Positions 1 through 10,445 of a stretch of DNA of 64,000 bases are shown here, piece by piece. Source of the stretch: a virus; the IMG/VR virus record IMGVR_UViG_3300034418_008897, positions 16,525 through 80,524 of that record, one strand, 5' to 3'. A program made the position numbers and the translations under genes. A model generated the notes under the pieces. The model saw only the letters and a list, made by a program, of their open reading frames with translations. It was not told the origin of the DNA and searched no databases. Every line of letters starts with the position of its first letter. The stretch's first letter is position 1.

Positions 1-147
1 AGATTGAATTAAATTATCCATAGCCTGTTTTGTTTCTAAAACATTATCATAAACAAAACTTAAAACTTGATCATTATGTTTTACTTCATAAACAACCTTT
101 GTGCCTTTTGTATTTAATTCATTTTCTAATGCTATAAAATCTGCCAT
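1..147 (-). CDS. Small protein next to a fibre gene (3' end outside window)
   Basis: The first 49 codons of a gene that continues beyond the left edge. It starts at the ATG whose complement lies at 145-147, three bases after the stop of the upstream adhesin-like gene at 151-798. The visible part is hydrophilic and mildly acidic, with an MADFIALENELN start and a QAMDNLIQS stretch. Small genes of 85-106 residues sit between the large fibre genes in this region, and this one may be another of that kind. No function can be assigned. Confidence 0.6.
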   Translation of the reverse strand, partial: MADFIALENELNTKGTKVVYEVKHNDQVLSFVYDNVLETKQAMDNLIQS

Positions 148-150
148 ATC

Positions 151-798
151 TTAATATTTTAATTGTAAATGAGGTCTTACACTACTTCTATTTACACTTG
201 TTGGTTTAACTGTATCTGAATATTGATACGCACCTTTGTTCGTACTTGCACTTGTGCTGTCCGTATCCCAAAACGGATAATTTGTTGAATCATAAGCACC
301 GTCATTATTAATCCACATAAATACTACGTTGTCTGTACCATTATAACAAAAGTTAGTAGAAAAAGTTAAGTCTTTCCAACCTGCTGCCGATGTCTGAAAC
401 CAACTTGAATCAAATACAGTCGTTTCATCTGAAACTGGTAAAAAAGCATTTACACCATTAAGAGTTAAACCACTTCCAAATGTACCACTTGTGTTAATAG
501 TTGAAGCTGGTAACTCTGTAGCAGTAGTATGATACATCTTAATAGTCTGATTTAATTGTGTTATACCTGAAGGTTCTGTATAAGCTTTTTCAAGTAACAA
601 TCCTGTAAACTGTTTAGCTGCACCTAATTCAGCAGCTGTCATTAACCAAATTCCTAATGAGTAATTGTAATATCCTGAGTATGGAACATAATGTAATACA
701 GTTCCTGCACCATTAATATATGTAGTGGTTGTACCTGTAACAGGAGCACAACGAGGTGATCTTGAACCCTGATTAAAAAATTGTCCTAAGTGTATCAT
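151..798 (-). CDS. Adhesin-like / receptor-binding tail protein
   Basis: A 215-residue protein, very rich in Thr, Ser, Asn, Gly and Tyr and poor in charged residues, the composition expected of a beta-rich trimeric fibre tip or adhesin. No enzyme motif or transmembrane segment is visible. It lies two bases after the 1052-residue fibre gene, in the same orientation, at the far end of the tail array, so a host-recognition role is the natural inference. No specific family was recognised. Confidence 0.55.
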   Translation of the reverse strand: MIHLGQFFNQGSRSPRCAPVTGTTTTYINGAGTVLHYVPYSGYYNYSLGIWLMTAAELGAAKQFTGLLLEKAYTEPSGITQLNQTIKMYHTTATELPASTINTSGTFGSGLTLNGVNAFLPVSDETTVFDSSWFQTSAAGWKDLTFSTNFCYNGTDNVVFMWINNDGAYDSTNYPFWDTDSTSASTNKGAYQYSDTVKPTSVNRSSVRPHLQLKY

Positions 799-801
799 AT
801 T

Positions 802-3800
802 TTATTGATAATCTTGTGCGTAATTTCCAAATAAATTAATACCATCATAATAAAATACAATAGTATCAATAGCAAATGGACTTGTAGTAATAGTAGGTGC
901 TGTACCTCCTGGCCATTTAACAGAACCTCCTGATACTATATAAGTTCCAATATCTACAAAGTTTGCTGATTTTTGAATAACCTTTAAGAAGTAAGTTCCA
1001 CCTGATTGCATATTAGTGAATGTTAAAATTATATTTGCTGTAGCATTAGTCAAATCTAACACCATACTGTTACCGTTATCACAATTAAAAGTAGCAAGGT
1101 TAGTTGTTACTCCTGTAGAGTGTTGAGGAGAATAGAATTGACCATCACTTCTAACATTACCACCAAACCTATTAAGCTCAGAACCTACTTGGTATACACC
1201 ATAAACATTAGTTGCTGTACCTTGAATACTAAAAGGCTCTATTCTAATACCTGAAACTGTACCTACAGTATCTCCTGAAGAGACTCTTAACATTCTAATA
1301 TGGAAACCATTTGCAAGACCATGATCGTATTGAGTAGCAAAGTCTAATGAATACCCATTTAATGAATCTGAAGTAACGTTTAAAAAACTACCTGTAACAG
1401 CGTGTATTGATGAAAATGCACCTTTAACTGTAGGTTGTGCAGTTAAACTTAATTGAGACTTTATAGGTGAATATAATCTTGTTGCCAAATCATTATCAGA
1501 AACAAAACCTGAAACTTGAAAAGTTTGTTTAGAACCACCTGTATGAACACCTATATTCTTAGATATAAGAACTCTATCTCCATCATCCTGCATTATTCCA
1601 TTTACTAAAGTATTAGTAGTTGAATCCCATTTAGGAATTACATTTGCAGTATAACTACCAACGAGTGCATAACCTGCTGTAGAGTGGTCTCCCCAACCGT
1701 ATGCTATATCCCATTGACCTACTTTAGGATCTGTAATAGTATTAACACCCATGTCAATATTAAACAAGTTAGCATCTAATGTACCACCTAATTGTGGGGT
1801 TGTATCATCTATTAAGTTAGACATACCACTAACTGCAGGTGTTTGCCAAGAAGCGTTACCGTTTGAATCAGAAGTAAGGACTTTTCCTGCTGCCTGTAAA
1901 CCATCAACTAATTTAAGAGAGTAAGCGTTTCCTGAACCACCGTTTGAAGCTTCAAAATATCCGCCAACATTATCAGATGAACTATCAATAGAAACTATTG
2001 AGTAAACACCATATTGCTTATTAGTTACACCTGTAAAAGTACCTGTAAGTGAAGATAAGTATCCAATATTAGAATCAGCTACACCATAACCGTTTCCAAT
2101 ATTTGTAACAACACCATTAATTGTTGTTGTAGAAGCAGTTGAAAGACCATACAATTGGAAAGCAGCACCTGTTACAATAGAAGTAGTTGAAGAACTACTT
2201 ATATGTAAACCTACTTGCTTAGATGTAGAAGCAAAAAGCACCGTACCTGGCGAAGGGGCTGTTCCATCTAAACCAATATTACCTAATCCATTATCTCTAA
2301 TAGAGCCACTCTCTAAAGTATTTGTAGTACTGTTCCAACGTGGAACGCGAGTGTCTGAGTAAGTACCTACCTTAGCGTAAGTTCCTAAATCTGTAACATC
2401 AGCCTCTGTAATATCTGCCCAATTAGCTTTACCATCTGACGTAACAGATTTTAAAAACTTACCTATTCCTTGCGTACCATCACTTAATCTAACTGAATAA
2501 GGATTAGTACCATTAGCTATAAATACACCACCAACGTTTTCAAGAGTAGACCCTGTAGCTACGGCAACTATACCGTTATTTGTACCTGAATTAATTCCTT
2601 GAGTAGATAATTGAAGAGCAGAAGCATTTGATCCCCCTGAATAAGAATTTATATTATACTGTGTGAACTGTAAAGGACTTGATATTCTTAAAGTGTTATT
2701 TGCATCAGGACTTACATTGATACCTAATGTTGTACCATTATCTCTAATTAATGAATCACCTAATGTACTTCCATCAGGAGTCCATCTAGCGACATAATTA
2801 TTAGTGCCTGAACCTTCTGTAAAAGTATTTGTTGTTAAATATGTATGTTGTGCATTTGTTAAATGAAAATATTCTCCACCAGTCCCACCTTGTATCCCTG
2901 AAAGATCATTATGAGCAGTTACATTTGTCGATTTAAATACTAAATCAAATGCAGAATCTACTGATACAGGAGAACTATTTCCTTGTTGACAAATTACTCT
3001 ACCAACAAGTATAGTATGTGATTCTACTAATTCAGGTATAGAAGGAGAAGCTTCTAATTCGGCCGCAGCTAAAGAGTTATGTTCTTGTCTACCTATAACT
3101 TCATATAAATGACTACCAGATTCTATACCTTTATAATACCAATTTGTTACATATTTACCAGAACCTAATGCAACTAGATTAGTTCCATTATCGTAATTAG
3201 TGTTATTAGCAATTCCTGATCCTGCCCCAGTTACAGTTCTATCCCATACTCCTGCTGTATGATAATTAGAAAAAAGAACATCATCCCAGCTATTAATTGC
3301 TGGTGTAATTTCTCTATTAGCGCCATTCCAAATATCTCCAGCAGCAATATTTACTTGAAGTGGGTCATTACCACCTGTAGTTATTCCTAAGCCACTAGCC
3401 CTTTCAAATTTATTAGTTTCATATATTCTATGTAATAATTTATTACTTAAACCAGAACCTTCAAATCCCCAGTCTAAAATATGTAAAAAATTACCTGCTC
3501 TATATAATGTTATATATTTTGCTCTATCTGATCTATTATAATCAGGCTCTGATGTTGTAATAACCCATTGTGGAGACCCTAAATTATAATCTAAATATAT
3601 ATAATTTGTTGATTCATCAGTAAGAGCAGTTAATTCAGTGCCTGTTGTACCACCTGCAACTGTATAATTATTAGCAACTCCTGTCCAATTTTGATCGTTA
3701 TAAAGAGTAACATCTACCGTAGGTATAGTAAGAGTACCATCTAAATTATCTGTCCATGTAGAACCAGTATGCAAAATACCATTCGACCCTAAACCATTAA

Positions 3801-3960
3801 GTTGTATTCCTAATGCTACCCAATTAGACCCATCATAATAATAATTTATACCTGTGCTGTTATCAATTGCTTGATCACCAATTGTTGCACTATGTACAGG
3901 TACAGAATCGCACATGTAAACTGTAATTCCTTGTTCTAATTTTGAATATACTATTGCCAT
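802..3960 (-). CDS. Large tail fibre protein with internal repeats
   Basis: A 1052-residue beta-rich structural protein. At least three copies of a short repeat are visible: an aromatic or Ile-Pro lead, then RW or KW, then a Ser/Thr-Asn-Thr-Leu stretch, then a D-N/D-G turn (for example VPRWNSTTNTL and IPKWDSTTNTL). Such repeats are common in fibres of Bacteroidetes phages. A linker containing DDTTPQLGGTLD precedes the third repeat. The last 100 or so residues form a separate beta-sandwich-like C-terminal domain. The N-terminus (MAIVYSKLEQGI) may anchor it to the virion. No peptidase or chaperone-type cleavage motif was recognised. Confidence 0.75.
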   Translation of the reverse strand: MAIVYSKLEQGITVYMCDSVPVHSATIGDQAIDNSTGINYYYDGSNWVALGIQLNGLGSNGILHTGSTWTDNLDGTLTIPTVDVTLYNDQNWTGVANNYTVAGGTTGTELTALTDESTNYIYLDYNLGSPQWVITTSEPDYNRSDRAKYITLYRAGNFLHILDWGFEGSGLSNKLLHRIYETNKFERASGLGITTGGNDPLQVNIAAGDIWNGANREITPAINSWDDVLFSNYHTAGVWDRTVTGAGSGIANNTNYDNGTNLVALGSGKYVTNWYYKGIESGSHLYEVIGRQEHNSLAAAELEASPSIPELVESHTILVGRVICQQGNSSPVSVDSAFDLVFKSTNVTAHNDLSGIQGGTGGEYFHLTNAQHTYLTTNTFTEGSGTNNYVARWTPDGSTLGDSLIRDNGTTLGINVSPDANNTLRISSPLQFTQYNINSYSGGSNASALQLSTQGINSGTNNGIVAVATGSTLENVGGVFIANGTNPYSVRLSDGTQGIGKFLKSVTSDGKANWADITEADVTDLGTYAKVGTYSDTRVPRWNSTTNTLESGSIRDNGLGNIGLDGTAPSPGTVLFASTSKQVGLHISSSSTTSIVTGAAFQLYGLSTASTTTINGVVTNIGNGYGVADSNIGYLSSLTGTFTGVTNKQYGVYSIVSIDSSSDNVGGYFEASNGGSGNAYSLKLVDGLQAAGKVLTSDSNGNASWQTPAVSGMSNLIDDTTPQLGGTLDANLFNIDMGVNTITDPKVGQWDIAYGWGDHSTAGYALVGSYTANVIPKWDSTTNTLVNGIMQDDGDRVLISKNIGVHTGGSKQTFQVSGFVSDNDLATRLYSPIKSQLSLTAQPTVKGAFSSIHAVTGSFLNVTSDSLNGYSLDFATQYDHGLANGFHIRMLRVSSGDTVGTVSGIRIEPFSIQGTATNVYGVYQVGSELNRFGGNVRSDGQFYSPQHSTGVTTNLATFNCDNGNSMVLDLTNATANIILTFTNMQSGGTYFLKVIQKSANFVDIGTYIVSGGSVKWPGGTAPTITTSPFAIDTIVFYYDGINLFGNYAQDYQ

Positions 3961-3962
3961 AA

Positions 3963-4283
3963 TTAACTATTTAATAATTGTGTACACAATAAACTAACAG
4001 CATCTACAATTGGTTTATCATCACCTAAATCACTCACTTCTAATCTTACTACATCACCTTCATTCGGTTCTAAATCCCATGTATTACTTTCTGCTGTATG
4101 AACAATATATTTAATATCCGCAACTTTAGTTAATGCAAAAGTCTTAAGATTATCTAATACTGTTTTTTGTTCTGTTGTTAATTCAGAGTAGAATCGTGGA
4201 GTAGGGGTTAATTCTTCATTATCAGCAATAATCATTAACACTCCATCACTATCTCTATATACTATTTGTTTTACTGTTTCCAT
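3963..4283 (-). CDS. Small inter-fibre protein with EQKTVLDN motif
   Basis: A 106-residue acidic protein placed between two large fibre genes. Its centre carries the segment LTTEQKTVLDNLK, which recurs almost exactly as MTAEQKTVLDNF in the protein at 6328-6609; the rest of the two proteins differs. It may be a fibre chaperone, a connector, or a small virion component. The pairing of each small gene with a neighbouring fibre gene is the only functional clue. Confidence 0.6.
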   Translation of the reverse strand: METVKQIVYRDSDGVLMIIADNEELTPTPRFYSELTTEQKTVLDNLKTFALTKVADIKYIVHTAESNTWDLEPNEGDVVRLEVSDLGDDKPIVDAVSLLCTQLLNS

Positions 4284-4309
4284 GTGTTAAATATATTAAC
4301 TTTTATTTA

Positions 4310-6325
4310 TTAAAAATCGTAACTTGTATCTTCATAAGTTGTACCTCCAACTAAAATGTTTGGTGCGTATGCTGTTCCGTAGGTTGTATCTGAAAAAGTA
4401 TCTGCTAATCTAAACCCTGCTGCACCGTTTGTAACTACTCCAAAATTCATAACATCTTGTGCTGTCCCAGTATTAGATGTTATTTGTAATGGTGCTAACC
4501 CATTTGCCACTTTTAAATATGGTTGTCCTTTTAATATGACTGTTGAAGTATCTGATTGCTTCCATATTAAACCTGATTTTGAACCTGCTTGTGAGCATAT
4601 AATCTTACCACCGTCTACAAACAGTTTACCACCAGCACTTACTTTTATTGCAGGTGTAGTTGTACTATTTTCAGTTCCAATTTTTCTAAAAAGTTCTATT
4701 GTACCACCATTAAGATTTACAGTTCCTGTTAAAACAGAAGTGTACCATTGACTATATGACCAACCTAAATAACAATTACTTGGGATATTTAATGTACCTG
4801 CTAAATTACCTATAAACTTACAGAAAAATCTACCTGTAACAGTCATTTCACAACCTGCACCTATAGTAACTCCTGTACAATTCTCCCCGCTAAAAGAGTC
4901 ATAATTTCCAGAATTTTCAATATATAACTTACATGTACCACTTAATGATATACCTGATATACCATTTGCTATAGTGTTACTTCTCCCAGGTGTTATTATA
5001 CCGATTGATGAACTTGCACCAATATAAGTACCTTGAAATGCAAGAACATTTACTAAACTATTATTGGTTATTGTACCTATTGTTGTACCGCTAAATACAG
5101 CAAACCCAGTTGAACCTGAACCTGAGCCACCACTAACATTGATATTTGTATATCTTATATTACCGCTAAATACTGAATCAGAGTAGCCATTGCCAGACTG
5201 TGCTTCTAGCGTAGTTCCGGACATATCACCTGTAAAATTCAATCCTGCAGTATAGTTGAATATATTAATACTTCCTATTACTTTATCATTAACTGTTGCA
5301 CCTGTTGATGTAGATTTAAAATCAAAAGCATTAACTGATGAAGGAGTTTGTGTTATACCCCAAGAATATAAATATCCCCTATTAATAGATATTCCACCAA
5401 GTAAGCCATATTTATTACCCTTCCAGTATATATTTCCATTAGTGTCAAACCATGCGATAGAACCTAGATTTGCTATAAAATTAGGACAGTCTATGTTAAT
5501 TGTATTAAAACTTTGTACACCGAAAAAGTATAATTGGTTACCTGTACCAATAGAGTAATAATCATGTAATGTAATTGATATGTCTGCTGTTCCTGATACT
5601 GAATTACTGTAATACAACACAGAAGAACTACTTGTCCCTTTTAAATATCCACCATTAACTTTAAAATTAACATTTGATACGGATAATCTTTCAAACAATC
5701 TACCTGAAAATGCTATAGTAGAACTACCAAAATCATAACTAATTGCTTCTTTATACCAATTTCCAGTAGCAACAAAACTACCGTTTAAAACTAACGTATA
5801 AGCCTTGTACCAAGTTAATGTTGTTCCTACAACAGTTGATGTAGTTGCTTTAGAAATTGTTATAGTGTTTAAATCGCCCCCCTCATTTCCCTTAGAAACA
5901 ATTGTTGTACCATAAGCAACACCACTACCAACAATATACATACCTACTTCTAATGTAGCATTATCAGCATCTGAAATACCACTAATAGTAGTATTAGTGT
6001 TAGTATTACCAGTAATAGTTGCTGTATTGTTAATTTGTGTTAAAGCGTATTCAGGTGTTAAGAAAGGTTTTGACAGATCACCGCTAGTAGCCTCATCAAC
6101 TCCACTTACTGAATCTACATATAAAATTTGAGCTTGTGAAGTAGATGTTTCAGGTGCATAAGCTCCTATTACAACTCCATTAGTATCTTTATAATTTACT
6201 ATTTCTGTTGCTATATCATAAAAATAAGTGTCATTAGGAACACTAGCCCAGTCTGCTGAATCAGCTGTAGTATGAGTGTATTTAACACCCGCTACCATTT
6301 TTGTTGTTATTGCAGTTACTGCCAT
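4310..6325 (-). CDS. Right-handed beta-helix tail protein
   Basis: A 671-residue protein. Near residue 65 it has the sequence ILYVDSVSGVDEATSGDLSK, followed by a Pro-rich turn, which is how many phage beta-helix (pectate-lyase-fold) spikes begin. The rest is a long run of short Gly-, Ser-, Thr- and Asn-rich strands of the kind that stack into a parallel beta-helix. No catalytic residues of a known polysaccharide lyase can be named. It lies in the fibre array and is likely a surface-glycan-binding or degrading spike. Confidence 0.7.
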   Translation of the reverse strand: MAVTAITTKMVAGVKYTHTTADSADWASVPNDTYFYDIATEIVNYKDTNGVVIGAYAPETSTSQAQILYVDSVSGVDEATSGDLSKPFLTPEYALTQINNTATITGNTNTNTTISGISDADNATLEVGMYIVGSGVAYGTTIVSKGNEGGDLNTITISKATTSTVVGTTLTWYKAYTLVLNGSFVATGNWYKEAISYDFGSSTIAFSGRLFERLSVSNVNFKVNGGYLKGTSSSSVLYYSNSVSGTADISITLHDYYSIGTGNQLYFFGVQSFNTINIDCPNFIANLGSIAWFDTNGNIYWKGNKYGLLGGISINRGYLYSWGITQTPSSVNAFDFKSTSTGATVNDKVIGSINIFNYTAGLNFTGDMSGTTLEAQSGNGYSDSVFSGNIRYTNINVSGGSGSGSTGFAVFSGTTIGTITNNSLVNVLAFQGTYIGASSSIGIITPGRSNTIANGISGISLSGTCKLYIENSGNYDSFSGENCTGVTIGAGCEMTVTGRFFCKFIGNLAGTLNIPSNCYLGWSYSQWYTSVLTGTVNLNGGTIELFRKIGTENSTTTPAIKVSAGGKLFVDGGKIICSQAGSKSGLIWKQSDTSTVILKGQPYLKVANGLAPLQITSNTGTAQDVMNFGVVTNGAAGFRLADTFSDTTYGTAYAPNILVGGTTYEDTSYDF

Positions 6326-6327
6326 TT

Positions 6328-6609
6328 TTAAATATTATTAGATGTTATAAAATTATCTAAAACTGTTTTTTGTTCCGCAGTCATAGAATCGTAATCTAAT
6401 TCTACAACACTTTCAGGAATACCCATTTTTATATTATAGAATTTTATTATTCTTTTAATCGGTTGATTAACATTAATTGTTAATAAATCTTGCGTGTCCA
6501 TAAAAGTAGATTCAAATGTAGTGTCATTAAAAGTTGTGCCTGCTTGTTGTTGCATATCAGCATCGTATCTATATACAACATTTTCTATTATGTCAAATTT
6601 TTCTGTCAT
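6328..6609 (-). CDS. Small inter-fibre protein with EQKTVLDN motif
   Basis: A 93-residue acidic protein. Its C-terminal part, MTAEQKTVLDNF, matches a segment in the 106-residue protein at 3963-4283. Its start overlaps the stop of the upstream beta-helix gene in a TAATG arrangement, implying translational coupling by termination-reinitiation. As with its counterpart, the position next to a spike gene suggests a dedicated partner or assembly factor; no known family was recognised. Confidence 0.6.
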   Translation of the reverse strand: MTEKFDIIENVVYRYDADMQQQAGTTFNDTTFESTFMDTQDLLTINVNQPIKRIIKFYNIKMGIPESVVELDYDSMTAEQKTVLDNFITSNNI

Positions 6610-7880
6610 TATATTAAAATATTACCTTGTGAATCACTTGTGTTTGTAATTGTCTGTGTTACATTTGCTGTATTAACAGGTGTAGTTGAACCAATAAATG
6701 TGTTATTAGCGATTGCAGAAGTTGTTCCACCTGATGCTGTTAAACAGTATGCACTAGCATCAGAAACTTGTAGTACATTATTCTGAATATAGCAAAATGT
6801 TGCACCAACTGTACCACCAATTGCATGACCACCAGCATTTGCCCAACCAGATTTAATTGTACAATTTTGTATAGTTCCTAATCTGCCAGTTAATGCAACA
6901 TTTGAAGTTGATTCTATAACTGAATTTCTTAATATACAAGAACCTGCAAAAAATGTATAATAACCAACACCTGATGAAGACTTTACATGGCAATTATCTA
7001 ATTGACTAGACGAAGCACCATAATTACTTGTTGAAATGCCTATAGAATTTTTAAAAGCTCCACCACCTAGACCAGCACCACTTGTAGATATACCGACAGA
7101 ATTATACCCAAAATTACTAACAATACCACTTCCACTTGTTGAACGCCCTATACAATTAGATACAACACCATTACAAGTTATAGCTGTCACAGATATAGAT
7201 ATACCAGTACAATCATAACAATTACCAGTAGGGTTAGTTATACCTGAACCTGTACCATAACTTTCAGCAAAACAATTATACATTGTAGAACTAACTGTTC
7301 CTGTTAATGCATTACCATATGCTCTAACATTTAATCCTTTAATTGTACATCTAACAACAACACCTGTACCATAGTCATTATCACAATACACACTACTAAA
7401 TTCAACAACAGATATATCAAAATTTGAATAAAAACAATAACCTGTTTCGCCTATTGCTCTCCCTGTTCTTAGAACATTAAGATTTTTAACTTTACATCTT
7501 GTTGAATTAGGTACAGTAAAAGCATTAGTTGCATCATCAACACTTAAAGTGTATGTATGACCATTACCATTTATTGTAACTTCATTTTTTAATGTTATTG
7601 TAACACTACCAGTTTCCTCAACATCAGCAAACATTTCAATAGTATCGCCGCTAACTGCCGCAGCCATTGCAAGAGTTAATGTTGCATAATAAGTGTATTT
7701 ACCATTTCCGTCAGATATACCAAAAACACCTGTAGGTATTAAAGTAGAAACTAAACCACTGTTAACACCACCATTAGCATCTACTCCTAATAGTTTTACT
7801 ATAGGATCTGCAGAGTAATCTTGCTCTATTAAAGCAGTGTTTACTTTTAATAACCCTTTTATATATTTAACTAAAGACAT
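6609..7880 (-). CDS. Right-handed beta-helix tail protein
   Basis: A 423-residue protein. Residues 60-110 show the usual opening of a phage pectate-lyase-like fold (an alanine-rich helix ending in SGDTIEMF, then a strand with VTINGNGHTYTL). The remainder is short Cys-, Asn-, Ser- and Gly-rich rungs such as NCTIKSG and NCYDCTGISI. The many cysteines spaced along the rungs are unusual for a secreted spike and could stack as a ladder. The N-terminus (MSLVKYIKGLLKV) may be the virion anchor. Likely a tail spike. Confidence 0.7.
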   Translation of the reverse strand: MSLVKYIKGLLKVNTALIEQDYSADPIVKLLGVDANGGVNSGLVSTLIPTGVFGISDGNGKYTYYATLTLAMAAAVSGDTIEMFADVEETGSVTITLKNEVTINGNGHTYTLSVDDATNAFTVPNSTRCKVKNLNVLRTGRAIGETGYCFYSNFDISVVEFSSVYCDNDYGTGVVVRCTIKGLNVRAYGNALTGTVSSTMYNCFAESYGTGSGITNPTGNCYDCTGISISVTAITCNGVVSNCIGRSTSGSGIVSNFGYNSVGISTSGAGLGGGAFKNSIGISTSNYGASSSQLDNCHVKSSSGVGYYTFFAGSCILRNSVIESTSNVALTGRLGTIQNCTIKSGWANAGGHAIGGTVGATFCYIQNNVLQVSDASAYCLTASGGTTSAIANNTFIGSTTPVNTANVTQTITNTSDSQGNILI

Positions 7881-7882
7881 AA

Positions 7883-8140
7883 TTATAATTCTTTAAAATA
7901 TTTTAGTATATTATCTTCTATATATAAATCACCTGGTAAAAATTTAGGCTTAATATCTAAAGTAATCTCTGAAGGAAAAATTATTTCTTTCTCACCTTCT
8001 AAAACTATCTCTTCCCCTAAATAGTTATATATAGTTTCACCAACAATAAAAGCTATTTGTAGTTCTTTATTTGCTAAATAATCTAATCCTTCCTCTAAAG
8101 AATTGAATTTTAATAATATTATGAATTCTTTTTCTAACAT
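7883..8140 (-). CDS. Small inter-fibre protein, function unknown
   Basis: An 85-residue acidic protein between two beta-helix genes. It alternates hydrophobic and charged residues (IILLKFNSLEEGLDYL; LDIKPKFLPGDLYI) and looks like a compact alpha/beta domain. It does not contain the EQKTVLDN segment of the other two small inter-fibre proteins. It starts one base after the stop of the 767-residue spike gene, so it is probably co-translated with it. No family recognised. Confidence 0.55.
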   Translation of the reverse strand: MLEKEFIILLKFNSLEEGLDYLANKELQIAFIVGETIYNYLGEEIVLEGEKEIIFPSEITLDIKPKFLPGDLYIEDNILKYFKEL

Positions 8141-8141
8141 A

Positions 8142-10445
8142 TTAGTAAATTAAATCTGTTAATATTGTTATTTCTCCTAATAAATTTGTTATCGTATAAT
8201 TTGTATTTACTAAAGTATTAGATGATATAACTGAATTAGTACCTGCATATTCTATGCCGTCCCCTGTATTTGAATAAATACTAGAGTTTAAAATCTGTAA
8301 ATCTCCGTTGTTAGTTGAGTTTGTTAAAGTATTATTTGTACCTAAATTTACTATATTACTGTTTAATATTGCAACATTTAAATATTTACCATCAGCTCCA
8401 ACATTTACATCACTATTTAATTTTAAAACAGTATTTATAAAGCTTAAGCTAGATAAAGTTGTAGAAGTGTTGTTATACAATTCTGCTCCTGTCACTGTAG
8501 ATTCTATATTAGAATTAGTGAACAAAGTAATAGATCCGTTTTTAGTGTCGGTTAAAGAAGCAAACTTACCTTCTATATTACCTTTAAAAATAACTTTATT
8601 ATTTGCACCGAAATTTATAAATAAAGTATTTGTAGTATCAGTAGTACCTTCTACTTTAATATTACCTTCTATATTTATACTATTATTAGAACAGTAACCA
8701 GATCCAAAAGCACCATTTGCGCAATGTACAATAGTTTTGCCACTTCCTGTGTTAGTTTTTAAAATTATATTTCCTTTGTAATTTATTACACTATTAGGGC
8801 CTATCATTTCAAAAAGAGAACCACCAAAACTATTTTCATAAGCTTCTTCTAAATCTCCGTAGATATTTAAAACAAAATCTGATAAAGAAGATGGATCGAA
8901 TACTTCAGTTATTACGCCATTACCATAAGTAGCTGTATTTCTATCAAAAAGTATTTTATCTATTTTTATATTTATGTTTTTATGTTTAACCTCTCTAAGC
9001 CTTATTAAGTTTTTAGTTAAGTTAGAACAATATTTACCTGTAAAATTAATAATAGAAGAATCAGAAAAAGTTGATCTTATATAAAAAGGGTAACCAAATC
9101 CTACTATACTAACATAATTATAATATCTTCTTTCCGTATTTATATTTATAAATACTTCAGCGTCAGTACCAGCACCCATAATAAAATACATAGAACCAGC
9201 TCCACCGTTACCGCCAGAATAACTAAAATATTCTTCTTGACAATTTATATTTAAATTGATAGAAGTAGCAGCAGTATTACTTTTTACTATAGTAATAATA
9301 TCATTATGGTCACTATATAAAGTTTTTAATTCTACATTAAAAGTATAACCACCGTCAGTAGCTGCGTCGCTAAGTAAAAAATAACCTTTACCGTTGCTAC
9401 TATCAGGACCGTTACCATAGTTATAAAATTCTAAATAACCTTCTACAGTACAAGTTTCCCCTGAAACAACTCTACAATCAAATAAAGATAAATTTTCCCC
9501 AGCAGAATTTTCGTTATGAATTTCTATTTTACAATTAGGTTCAAAGTAATAAGTAACTCCATCTTTCCATAAATCTATCTCTGCTTGTCTTCCATTCCAT
9601 TGATTAGAAGTAGAGTTTCTATTATCGTAAACAATAGTCTGAGAGAAAACATAAATTAAATCTCCTGAAGTAGCTGCAGTTTTAGCTGCGTATAAAGTAG
9701 CATAAGGGTAATTAATATTTCCTTTTTGTGCTAAAGAATTGTCCCCATTTTCAGAAACGTATAATATATTTCCTAAGTTTAAATATTTAAGATCTTTAAA
9801 TACTATATTATCAGTATTAACTACAGGTAACTCTGTTATTTGTTCATAAATTCTACCTGTACTTTCTACTTTCCATAATCTGAAATAAAACTCACTTGTT
9901 TTATTCGAGATTCTTGTTAATATCCAACCTTCAGTAGCTCCATCACCAATTCTAGTTAATTCATAATCCCCATTATAAAATTGAGAGGTTTGATCTTTTA
10001 CCAATACTTTCATACCTAAAAAAGGCGTTACACCTTGTAAAGTAGGGAAAATATCTGTTCCTAATGCATTAAGAGAGTTATTAGAAATATTAAAAGGGCC
10101 GATTAATTCCCCCACAGTCTCTACATCTACATAAGCTAAAGAAGGACTATAATTTGCTTCTACAAAATTAAAAGATCTATTTGAATAGTCTATACCGTTA
10201 GCTTGTATATTAACTGGGTACGTAATACTAGCAGGTAAAACGCCTGTAGAAGATTCTTTCCAAATGTATTCTTGTTCTTCTTCTACTACATAAACTTTCA
10301 TACCTTCATAATATCTAAAAGCCTCAAAATTTGAGGCCCCTAAATCAATTAATTCAGCTAAAGTATTAAATACTAGTCTATCATCAATAGGAGTTTGACT
10401 ACCAACCCTCCAACCAGTAGATATAATTTTTTTGTTATCGTCCAT
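8142..10445 (-). CDS. Beta-helix tail spike with shared N-terminal anchor
   Basis: A 767-residue protein with two parts. Residues 15-65 contain TPIDDRL, then an aromatic-GMKVYVVEEEQEYIW stretch, which is similar to the start of the 515-residue protein at 11133-12680 and is probably the module that attaches spikes to the tail. From about residue 225 (ILYVSENGDNSLAQKGN, then an ALA-rich helix ending SGDLIYVF) it becomes a long parallel beta-helix of short Asn/Gly/Ser-rich rungs. It overlaps the upstream gene by one base (TAATG). Likely a receptor-binding or glycan-binding spike. Confidence 0.75.
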   Translation of the reverse strand: MDDNKKIISTGWRVGSQTPIDDRLVFNTLAELIDLGASNFEAFRYYEGMKVYVVEEEQEYIWKESSTGVLPASITYPVNIQANGIDYSNRSFNFVEANYSPSLAYVDVETVGELIGPFNISNNSLNALGTDIFPTLQGVTPFLGMKVLVKDQTSQFYNGDYELTRIGDGATEGWILTRISNKTSEFYFRLWKVESTGRIYEQITELPVVNTDNIVFKDLKYLNLGNILYVSENGDNSLAQKGNINYPYATLYAAKTAATSGDLIYVFSQTIVYDNRNSTSNQWNGRQAEIDLWKDGVTYYFEPNCKIEIHNENSAGENLSLFDCRVVSGETCTVEGYLEFYNYGNGPDSSNGKGYFLLSDAATDGGYTFNVELKTLYSDHNDIITIVKSNTAATSINLNINCQEEYFSYSGGNGGAGSMYFIMGAGTDAEVFININTERRYYNYVSIVGFGYPFYIRSTFSDSSIINFTGKYCSNLTKNLIRLREVKHKNINIKIDKILFDRNTATYGNGVITEVFDPSSLSDFVLNIYGDLEEAYENSFGGSLFEMIGPNSVINYKGNIILKTNTGSGKTIVHCANGAFGSGYCSNNSINIEGNIKVEGTTDTTNTLFINFGANNKVIFKGNIEGKFASLTDTKNGSITLFTNSNIESTVTGAELYNNTSTTLSSLSFINTVLKLNSDVNVGADGKYLNVAILNSNIVNLGTNNTLTNSTNNGDLQILNSSIYSNTGDGIEYAGTNSVISSNTLVNTNYTITNLLGEITILTDLIY

